Origin: JAGOEX01 sp964630905
GTDB taxonomy: Bacteria > UBP6 > UBA1177
NCBI GenBank assembly: GCA_964630905.1
Contig: CAZVWR010000001.1
Location: 142,288 to 206,287 of the forward strand
DNA: 64,000 nucleotides
Reading direction: 5' to 3'
This document shows, piece by piece, positions 42,450-50,090 of this stretch (the first letter of the stretch is position 1; each line of letters begins with the position of its first letter). The position numbers were made by a program, and so were the translations under genes. The notes beneath the pieces were generated by a model, which saw nothing but the letters and a program-made list of their open reading frames with translations, searched no databases and was not told the DNA's origin.

Positions 42450-44933
42450 TTAATATTGACCGGTTTGTGCAAAACAGCGTCCTGAAGCTGTGTTGCAGAA
42501 AAACCCGGTGTCGCAGTCTAAATCATTTTGACATTCTACTTCAGATTTTTCCAGGGAGTTGCTTGTGTCGACAACCCTTGCAAAGTAGGTTCCGCTTAAG
42601 AAAAGAAGTGTGCTGTCAGGTGAAAGAGCGATCTTATCAATGTCAAAATCAATCTTGTCGAAAGAATGCAGTGTCGAAGTGCTTATATCAAAAACACCTC
42701 TATCAAATATAATATACCTCTGATCATTCGATATAACAGCTTGTTCAGAAATTATTCCGCTGAAAGAAGTTGATACTGCACTTCCGTCAACTGTAGAGAA
42801 AACATTCGGCATCAGATCAATTATCATAAATCTGGATCCATCAGGGAAAAAAGAAGTGTGCCCTGAAAATGGAACAGAATAGATCTCCAGTCCTGTTTTC
42901 ATATCATACAGAGTGGTTCTTTCTTCAAAACCGACTGCAAGAAGCAATCCATCGGGCGAAAAAACAAGATCTGAAACCAGGTCTTCTTCGTTATGCTGGA
43001 TTGAAAAAATAAGATCACCTGAATTGATCAACCTGAGATATGTTGTAAATGTTATCCCGTCATGAACGGCAAAAATTTTATCATCGGGTGAGAAAGCAGC
43101 TGCTCTTGCCATTATTTCGTTTTCACTGTAGATTATTTTGCCTGTTTCAAGGTCTGTTATAAAAAACCCTTTCCTTCTGTAGTAATCATCTGCATAGGAA
43201 AGGCTGTATGCACCGCTGTCAGACAATTTGAAATTTAAATAAAACTGGTTCAGATCTTCCATTTTAAACCGTTTGAGCTCATTGCCGGTAAGAGGATCAG
43301 AAAATAAGGTTTCATAGGATGATGTAAAACTTACCACACTTTTTCCGTCATGAGAGAAAAAATGTGCGCGACCGCCTCCTTTTGTGCCGGATTCAAGAAA
43401 TTCAAATCCGGGAATTGAATATTTGTGAAGAGCTCCCTCGCCGATGGAAATAAGGTTCTGTCCGTTTTTTGAAAAAATTATGCTGGAATGGTTTGAAACA
43501 AATGGAAAAAAATAACCTCCAACCCTGTAAACGGCATTGTCAATAAGGAGATAGTCTCCGGAATAGTTGAAAGCAAGATATGAAAGAGAATCGCGAGGAT
43601 AGTCTATGTGTTCCTTGAGGCTCCAGTCTGAGCAGTTGTAAATATATGCAGGGTCTTCAAACCAGCCGTCTATCGCACCGTCAAGGGAATATCCTCCAGC
43701 CGCTATATATCTTCCATCTTCTGAAAATGACAATTTCGCATAGTATTCATAAAGGGGTAGCTCATGGATCAGTTTTTTTTCTTTCAAGTCATAAATGTGA
43801 ATGTTGTCGTAATCGGAAGATGCTCCGGCACCTGCCGCAACAAGAGAACTGTCTGCAGAAAATTGAACTGAATATGTATTTATCCCGATAGCAATGTTTT
43901 CAAAAGAATCAGAAAAATAAGGTTCAAATTTTCCGTTATTGAGCCTATATACATCAAATCCACCCCAGTTTGTTGCCGCAAGCATTGTTCCATCGGGTGA
44001 GAATTTAAGCTCTTGACAGTAATTCAGCCCGCATCCCACAACTTCTTTTTCTCCGTTATCAAGATTATAAAGATACAGGCATGTGTCATTTACAGCAGCA
44101 AGAAGTGACCCGTCCGGTGAAAAATCTATGTTTGCCGTTCTGCCTTCACCTAAAATATTGATCTCTTTAAGCGTATCAATGTCATAAAAATATATGAATC
44201 CGGACCTTACAGCGGCAATTAAAGTGCCCTGCTGAGAGTCGGCAAGCAAAGCCGATTCACTGTCATAACGGCGGATTTTAACACATTTGGAAAGAATACA
44301 GACTGAATCAAAGCAACAGTCAATGCCTCCATCACAATTTTCTCCTTCCGGGGCACAGATCCAGTTTTCACCGAAAATTTCACAATCATCACCACTCCAC
44401 CCGGGATAACACGCACACTTTTCATCAATAATTTCAGTTGCACAGGAACATTTTCCATCACCTTCGAGCCCGTCATTGCAGATTTCATTCTTTTTGCAGT
44501 CACAAGGATTACAGCTATTTCCGAAATAACCTCTCTGGCAGTCATCACATTTCGGTCCGAACCACCCTTTATCACAGGAGCAGTAATGTCTTCTATTGTC
44601 ATTAGGCCATATGTCGATCTCTATGCAGATCGATTTATTCTTAAAATTACAAGGGTTTGGATCACACAGATTTTTCACGACATCGGAATCGCTGTTTTCG
44701 TTATCAGTCTGTGGGTATTCATCAACCGTTTCATCAGGATATTCCGACTCGTTGTACTCATTGTCCACTTCGTCTGTATCTTGCTGATTCTCTTCATATT
44801 TCTCATTTTCGATAAAATCGTTGTCATATATATCCGTGTCATTTTCATCATTTTCCCCGACCTTTGATAATTCGCAGCCGGCAAAAAGAACAAACGGAAT
44901 AATAAATAAAAATATCCGGCTACTTGTAAACAT
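42450..44933 (-). CDS. EGF-like / beta-propeller surface lipoprotein (paralogue 2)
   Basis: 827 aa from ATG 44933, chosen for GGAGGAG just upstream and the lipobox FAGC. Same order as its neighbour: acidic spacer (about 25-80), EGF/laminin-like block (CSCDKGWFGPKCDDCQRGYFGNSCNPCDCKKNEICNDG, CYPGWSGDDCEIFG), propeller repeats (FSPDGSLLAAVND, FSPDGTMLAATNWGG, FSADSSLVAAGAG, FSPDDKIFAVHDG, FSPDGLLLAVGFEER) and a terminal CQNDLDCDTGFFCNTASGRC module. The Cys blocks are more alike than the propellers, suggesting the binding part diverged after duplication. Only 35 bases separate it from paralogue 1, so both are probably expressed together. Confidence 0.83.
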   Translation of the reverse strand: MFTSSRIFLFIIPFVLFAGCELSKVGENDENDTDIYDNDFIENEKYEENQQDTDEVDNEYNESEYPDETVDEYPQTDNENSDSDVVKNLCDPNPCNFKNKSICIEIDIWPNDNRRHYCSCDKGWFGPKCDDCQRGYFGNSCNPCDCKKNEICNDGLEGDGKCSCATEIIDEKCACYPGWSGDDCEIFGENWICAPEGENCDGGIDCCFDSVCILSKCVKIRRYDSESALLADSQQGTLIAAVRSGFIYFYDIDTLKEINILGEGRTANIDFSPDGSLLAAVNDTCLYLYNLDNGEKEVVGCGLNYCQELKFSPDGTMLAATNWGGFDVYRLNNGKFEPYFSDSFENIAIGINTYSVQFSADSSLVAAGAGASSDYDNIHIYDLKEKKLIHELPLYEYYAKLSFSEDGRYIAAGGYSLDGAIDGWFEDPAYIYNCSDWSLKEHIDYPRDSLSYLAFNYSGDYLLIDNAVYRVGGYFFPFVSNHSSIIFSKNGQNLISIGEGALHKYSIPGFEFLESGTKGGGRAHFFSHDGKSVVSFTSSYETLFSDPLTGNELKRFKMEDLNQFYLNFKLSDSGAYSLSYADDYYRRKGFFITDLETGKIIYSENEIMARAAAFSPDDKIFAVHDGITFTTYLRLINSGDLIFSIQHNEEDLVSDLVFSPDGLLLAVGFEERTTLYDMKTGLEIYSVPFSGHTSFFPDGSRFMIIDLMPNVFSTVDGSAVSTSFSGIISEQAVISNDQRYIIFDRGVFDISTSTLHSFDKIDFDIDKIALSPDSTLLFLSGTYFARVVDTSNSLEKSEVECQNDLDCDTGFFCNTASGRCFAQTGQY

Positions 44934-45035
44934 AATAACTCCTCCGATAAAATGTGCCTGCCACACTTTTATCATAAACTTTAAATAAATTCAAATATAT
45001 TAGATATTATTACAATAATGTAACCTTAATAATTC

Positions 45036-45064
45036 TTGCTTAATAATACCTTTTGTGTTACATT
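45036..45064 (+). promoter_or_regulatory. Candidate promoter for yajC-secDF-recJ
   Basis: TTGCTT (45036-45041), a 17-base spacer and TACATT (45059-45064), 43 bases before the likely yajC start. Moderate match only. Confidence 0.4.
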
Positions 45065-45106
45065 CGGTCGCTTTATTTTTGGTAACCTTGAAAAATGGAG
45101 GCGACT

Positions 45107-45463
45107 TTGAACGCTAATGTATTGAAATTGATGGGGGATTTGGCAACCGGCCAGGCGGCTGGAGCAGGTGGCGGAGCGGCAGGTATTTTAAATATGCTCC
45201 TCCCGTTCATTCTCATTTTCGGAATTTTCTATTTTCTGGTGATCCTTCCCCAGAAAAAACAGCAGAAAAAACATGTTGAAATGCTTAATCAGCTTCAGAA
45301 AGGCGATATGGTTCTCATGAACTGCGGAATAAAAGGAAGGATCTCGGAGATAAGGAACAACGACATCAAGCTTGAAATATCTCCGAAAGTAATAATTACC
45401 ATTCAGAAAGGTGTAATTTCGGGCAGGATCACTGCAACCGAAGAGGAAGAAAAAGAAAACTGA
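45107..45463 (+). CDS. yajC: Preprotein translocase accessory subunit YajC
   Basis: 118 aa if started at TTG 45107, for which GGAGG (45097-45101) is spaced five bases; the ATG at 45095 overlaps that site and is less likely. One N-terminal membrane helix (ILNMLLPFILIFGIFYFLVILPQKKQQKKH) followed by a small cytoplasmic domain (LQKGDMVLMNCGIKGRISEIRNNDIKLEI) is the standard YajC layout. It associates with SecDF to assist SecYEG. A Gly/Ala-rich stretch (AAGAGGGAAG) precedes the helix. First gene of yajC-secD-secF-recJ. Confidence 0.92.
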   Translation: MNANVLKLMGDLATGQAAGAGGGAAGILNMLLPFILIFGIFYFLVILPQKKQQKKHVEMLNQLQKGDMVLMNCGIKGRISEIRNNDIKLEISPKVIITIQKGVISGRITATEEEEKEN

Positions 45464-45485
45464 AAAATAATGGAGATTGGTTGTT

Positions 45486-47219
45486 ATGGAAAGAAACTGG
45501 TTGGCAAGAGCAATTTTCACTCTGGCACTTATCATTGTGGCTGTTGTTATGCTTATTCCCTCATTAGTGGATCAGGAAAAAAATCCCTGGGTTTCAAAGA
45601 TAAATGAAGGAATAAGTCTCGGTCTGGACCTCAAGGGAGGCATACATTTCGTGCTCAGTGTTGATACCGAAAAAGCGGTACAGGACCGACTTGACAGGAG
45701 AACCGACGAGATCAGAATGCGTCTTGAAGAGGAATCGCTCGCATTCGAATCTGTTGCGGTAGATCCTGAATCATATTCGATAATCATTAAGATCACTGAA
45801 AGTACCGACAAGGATAAATTCAGGGACAGGATCATCGATTTTTTCAACGACTTCAAAAAAACTTCGACAGACGGAGTTGTCAATACAATAAAAATGCGCG
45901 ACGACATGATCGCCCAGATAAAGGAAAGTTCAGTTGAGCAGGCACTTGAAACTCTCCGTTCAAGAATTGACGAACTGGGGCTGAAAGAACCTATCGTTGC
46001 AAGACAGGGTGAAAATGCAATACTCATTCAGCTTCCCGGATATAAGGATGTCGAAAGAGCAAGAAGCATTATCGGTCAGACTGCCCAGCTTGAGTTCAAG
46101 ATCGTTGCGGAAGACAAGGACCCGCTTGGCGAATATACCGGTGAAGTACCTGAAGGAATAACGCTTGTTCAGGGAAGAGGAACAAACTCCGATGGATCAG
46201 TTCTGACCTATAAATACGCAACAGGTAAAGACCGTGTAGCAATGAGAGCGTTCCTTAAAGATAAAGCACCTGAAGGGACAGAATTCCTTCTTGAAGAGAA
46301 TGTTTTCGCAAACGGTGAAAAGGAATATCAGTCATATCTGCTCTACAGACAGGCCTATATCACAGGAGACATGCTTACCGATGCGAGAGTTTCGATCGAC
46401 GAACAGAAAAACAGACCTTATGTAAGCATGACATTTGACAAAAACGGTGCCAGAATATTTGCTGAAGTTACAGGCAAATATGTTAAAAGAAAAATGGCTA
46501 TCGTCCTTGACGAAAAAGTGAACAGTGCTCCTGTCATTCAGTCAAAGATTGAAGGGGGCAGTGCAATGATAACTCTCAATTCAATGGGAGATTACAATAC
46601 CGTTTTTGAGGAGGCGAAAGACCTTGCACTTGTTCTGAGAGCCGGCTCTCTCCCTGCACCTGTGACATTTGAAGAGAACAGAACAGTCGGACCGAGCCTT
46701 GGGCACGACTCGATCGAAGCAGGAAAGCTTTCTGTTATTATAGGATTCCTTGCCGTTGTAATATTTATGATAATCTATTACGGACTGGCAGGCATCGTTG
46801 CAAACACAGCTCTTTTTCTGAACATCCTTTTCATAATGGCGGGCATGGCTGCTTTCGGTGCGACACTCACCTTCCCCGGAATTGCAGGTATCGTCCTTAC
46901 GATCGGTATGGCAGTTGACGCCAATGTCATCATTTTTGAAAGGATCAAAGAGGAACTGCGTCTGGGAAGATCTCTCGCTGATGCTATTTCAACAGGTTAC
47001 GACAAGGCGTGGTCAGCAATACTTGATGCCAATGTCACAACAGCGATATCGGCTTTCATTCTCTGGGAATTCGGAACCGGTCCGATCAAGGGTTTCGCTA
47101 TAACCCTTCTTATCGGTATTCTTTCCAGCATGTTCACTGCCATATATGTGACCAGAGTTATTTTCAACTATATGATGAAGGCAGGGCTCAAAAGATTCTC
47201 GTACAGAGATAAGAACTGA
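45486..47219 (+). CDS. secD: Protein translocase subunit SecD
   Basis: 577-aa RND-type membrane protein that, with SecF, uses proton motive force to pull secreted proteins through SecYEG. N-terminal helix, then the large periplasmic P1 domain with LGLDLKGGIHFVLSVD (about 42) and SRIDELGLKEPIVARQGENAILIQLPG, then five C-terminal helices with the D5 motif TLTFPGIAGIVLTIGMAVDANVIIFERIKEE containing the essential proton-path Asp. Start at ATG 45486 because GGAG lies ten bases upstream; TTG 45477 is too close. A large secreted/lipoprotein repertoire in this genome fits active SecDF. Confidence 0.96.
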   Translation: MERNWLARAIFTLALIIVAVVMLIPSLVDQEKNPWVSKINEGISLGLDLKGGIHFVLSVDTEKAVQDRLDRRTDEIRMRLEEESLAFESVAVDPESYSIIIKITESTDKDKFRDRIIDFFNDFKKTSTDGVVNTIKMRDDMIAQIKESSVEQALETLRSRIDELGLKEPIVARQGENAILIQLPGYKDVERARSIIGQTAQLEFKIVAEDKDPLGEYTGEVPEGITLVQGRGTNSDGSVLTYKYATGKDRVAMRAFLKDKAPEGTEFLLEENVFANGEKEYQSYLLYRQAYITGDMLTDARVSIDEQKNRPYVSMTFDKNGARIFAEVTGKYVKRKMAIVLDEKVNSAPVIQSKIEGGSAMITLNSMGDYNTVFEEAKDLALVLRAGSLPAPVTFEENRTVGPSLGHDSIEAGKLSVIIGFLAVVIFMIIYYGLAGIVANTALFLNILFIMAGMAAFGATLTFPGIAGIVLTIGMAVDANVIIFERIKEELRLGRSLADAISTGYDKAWSAILDANVTTAISAFILWEFGTGPIKGFAITLLIGILSSMFTAIYVTRVIFNYMMKAGLKRFSYRDKN

Positions 47220-47234
47220 TTGATGGAGACAAAA

Positions 47235-48356
47235 ATGACAATATCAAATAGAAACATAGATTTTATGGGGAAATTCAAGCTTTTCGGAATAATATCCTCT
47301 GTTGCAGTGACCTTAAGCCTGATCGTGTTTTTTGCAATGGGTCTCAACTACGGAGTCGATTTTGCCGGCGGAACCGAAATTCAGATCAAGGTTGACGGCA
47401 TGAACAATCAAGAACTCAGAACTATCGCAAGTGAGTTCGGAAGTGTTGATATACAGGAGTTCGAAGGGAGAGATAATGAGTTTCTTCTCAGATTTCTCAA
47501 TATCTCAACGGTTGATGATGCTACAATAAACAGTTTTATTGAAGAAATAAAAAACGAATTTTCCGCCGCGAAAATGACAAAAGAACATTTTGACTCTCAG
47601 GTTGGTGATAGAGTTGAGGTGTGGTTTGAGAATGAAATAGACATTGAAAAACTTTCCGCAATGGGACTCAGTCACAAGATCCCGGCAACAGGAAAGATCG
47701 AATACAAAAAAGTCGGCGAAAGACACATTTACAGGATCATGCTCGAAGGTCTCACCACGAAAATTCTTTCATCAATAAAAGAGAAGTCAGGCAAAGAACC
47801 TGAACTGATGAGAGTTGAGCTGGTAGGACCTAAGGTCGGAGAAAAACTCAGATTTTCGGCTTTCCAGGCAATACTTTATTCTCTTATTGCCATTCTTATA
47901 TACATCGCAATAAGATTCAATTTCCAGTTTGCCCCCGGTGCAGTAGTTTCGCTTGCACACGATGTAATGATAACACTCGGTATTTTTTCTGTATTCAGAA
48001 TACCGTTCGATCTGACAATTGTTGCCGCACTGCTTACAATAGTCGGATACTCTCTTAACGATACGATCGTCATCTATGACAGAATAAGAGAAAACTGGAA
48101 CAATCCTAAAAAAGGGGCAAGTGTTGTTGAGAAGATCAACACCAGTATAAATGAAACTCTTTCCAGAACACTGCTCACTTCAATAACAACACTTATCGTC
48201 CTTGTTGCTCTTCTTGTTTTCGGCGGCGGAACGATAAGCGGTTTTGCTCTTGCTATGACAATGGGCGTAGTTGTCGGAACATATTCATCAATCTTCATTG
48301 CATCTCCTATAACCGTTCTCATTGAAAAATATATGGGAAAGGAGAAAGCAACATAG
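47235..48356 (+). CDS. secF: Protein translocase subunit SecF
   Basis: 373 aa. MNYGVDFAGG-type signature FFAMGLNYGVDFAGGTEIQIKV (about 32), a periplasmic domain, then helices with LTIVGYSLNDTIVIYDRIRENWNN (about 275), the SecF counterpart of the D4/D5 proton-path motif, and TLLTSITTLIVLVALLVFGG. The periplasmic loop (about 85-190) is longer than in E. coli SecF. GGAG at 47225-47228 supports the third candidate ATG. It begins 15 bases after secD and is immediately followed by recJ with no gap. Confidence 0.95.
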   Translation: MTISNRNIDFMGKFKLFGIISSVAVTLSLIVFFAMGLNYGVDFAGGTEIQIKVDGMNNQELRTIASEFGSVDIQEFEGRDNEFLLRFLNISTVDDATINSFIEEIKNEFSAAKMTKEHFDSQVGDRVEVWFENEIDIEKLSAMGLSHKIPATGKIEYKKVGERHIYRIMLEGLTTKILSSIKEKSGKEPELMRVELVGPKVGEKLRFSAFQAILYSLIAILIYIAIRFNFQFAPGAVVSLAHDVMITLGIFSVFRIPFDLTIVAALLTIVGYSLNDTIVIYDRIRENWNNPKKGASVVEKINTSINETLSRTLLTSITTLIVLVALLVFGGGTISGFALAMTMGVVVGTYSSIFIASPITVLIEKYMGKEKAT

Positions 48357-50090
48357 ATGAAAGAAAAATGGCAGATACTGCAGCCTGATAAACAGAAAGT
48401 TGAAAACCTTTCAAAAACACTCGGAATTTCAAAAACTGTAGCCACCGTTCTTGTAAACAGGAAAATTGACGGTGTTGAATCGGCATCCCTTTTCCTTCAA
48501 TCAAAAATAAAAAGTCTTCCGGATCCTTTCCTTTTGAAAGATTCGGAACGGGCTGCAGAAATAATAACAGACTACATAAAGAAAAAGAAAAAGATCGTAA
48601 TTTACGGCGATTATGATGTTGACGGAATAACTTCGACTCTGATTATGTATCAGTTCCTTACCCATGTCGGCGCGAGGGTTGATCACTACATCCCTCACCG
48701 TCTTGAAGATGGATACGGACTGAACACCTATACTCTTGAAGAGATAGCAACTAACGGTGGAGAACTTGTCATCACAGTTGACTGCGGCATAACAAGTGTC
48801 GATGAAGTGAAATATGCAAAAGATCTCGGTCTTGCAACTATTATAATTGATCACCATCATGTCGGAGATGATATACCCCCGGCTATTGCAATCGTCAATC
48901 CCCATCAGCATGACTGTCCTTATCCATTCAAAGAAATGGCTGCTGTAGGAGTTGCATTTTCATTTCTCATGGTTTTAAAGAAAGTTGTTGAAAAAGATGG
49001 TTTTTTCAAGGGAACACTCCCTAATCTCGCTGAATATCTTGACATAGTCGCAATGGGAACTGTGGCTGATATGGTGCCGCTTCTCGATTCAAACAGGATA
49101 TTTGTCAAGCACGGTCTGACCCAGATGCAGAAAAACAAAAGACCGGGTCTTCTTGCCCTTGCAAATGTGTGCGGATTGAAAAATCTCAAAGAGATCACTC
49201 CCGCCGTGATAAGTTATAAAATGGCTCCCAGACTCAATGCGGCAGGCAGGATCGGAAATGCAATAAAAGGTCTTGAACTCATTGAATGTACTGATTATGA
49301 AGCAGCTTTTAAAATGGCTGAGGAACTGAACCTTACGAATGAATACCGTCAGCAGCTTGAAGCGGAGATATTTGAACAGGCTATGTCAAAGGTTGAAAAC
49401 AGCGACATTCTTGATACAAAAAGCGCAATAATTTTATACTCTCAGAAATGGCATCCGGGAGTAATAGGCATCGTCGCTTCCCGGCTTGTCGAAAAATACT
49501 ATAAGCCCACGATCATGATCTCAGTTGAAGACGGCATCGGTCGTGGAAGTGCAAGAAGCATACCTCAGCTTCATATTTACAACATACTCAAAGAGCTCAG
49601 CGGTTATCTTGTCCAGTACGGCGGTCACAAATACGCTGCAGGGCTCACCATAAAAGAATCTAACATTGAAGAATTCATTGAGAAATTCAACGGCATGGTT
49701 AATACTGCTCTTGCTGAAGAGACATACAGTCAATCTACAGATATCGATGCTGAATTGCCGCTCAATGAACTGACTCCTGATCTTATCGTGGCTCTTTCAA
49801 AACTTGAACCGTTCGGAATGAACAATCAGGAACCGAACTTTCTGGCAAAAAATGTTCAGATACTCAAGCAGAGCGTTATCAACAGAAGTCATCTGCACTG
49901 GAAACTCGGAGTTCCCGATTCCACAATGACATTCAATTCCATAGGGTTCGGGCTTCTTAATGAAAAAGTTTCTCCAAACTCAGGGGACCTTATCGACATA
50001 ATTTATTTCCCGCGGATCAATACTTACGGCGGAAATATTGCTCTTCAGTTATATATCAAAGATTTTGTATTTTCTGAAAAAAAGGACTGA
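48357..50090 (+). CDS. recJ: Single-stranded-DNA-specific 5'-3' exonuclease RecJ
   Basis: 577-aa DHH-family nuclease acting in recombinational and mismatch repair. Manganese-binding motifs: YGDYDVDGITST (about 84), VDCGIT (about 142), the DHH motif in IIDHHHVGDD (about 166), and IVNPHQHDCPYPFKEMAAVGVAF. A DHHA1 domain carries GGHKYAAGLTI (about 422). Normal length. It starts on the base after the secF stop; yajC-secDF-recJ linkage is known from several Gram-negative lineages. Its stop abuts the stop of the convergent giant protein gene with no intergenic base. Confidence 0.96.
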   Translation: MKEKWQILQPDKQKVENLSKTLGISKTVATVLVNRKIDGVESASLFLQSKIKSLPDPFLLKDSERAAEIITDYIKKKKKIVIYGDYDVDGITSTLIMYQFLTHVGARVDHYIPHRLEDGYGLNTYTLEEIATNGGELVITVDCGITSVDEVKYAKDLGLATIIIDHHHVGDDIPPAIAIVNPHQHDCPYPFKEMAAVGVAFSFLMVLKKVVEKDGFFKGTLPNLAEYLDIVAMGTVADMVPLLDSNRIFVKHGLTQMQKNKRPGLLALANVCGLKNLKEITPAVISYKMAPRLNAAGRIGNAIKGLELIECTDYEAAFKMAEELNLTNEYRQQLEAEIFEQAMSKVENSDILDTKSAIILYSQKWHPGVIGIVASRLVEKYYKPTIMISVEDGIGRGSARSIPQLHIYNILKELSGYLVQYGGHKYAAGLTIKESNIEEFIEKFNGMVNTALAEETYSQSTDIDAELPLNELTPDLIVALSKLEPFGMNNQEPNFLAKNVQILKQSVINRSHLHWKLGVPDSTMTFNSIGFGLLNEKVSPNSGDLIDIIYFPRINTYGGNIALQLYIKDFVFSEKKD

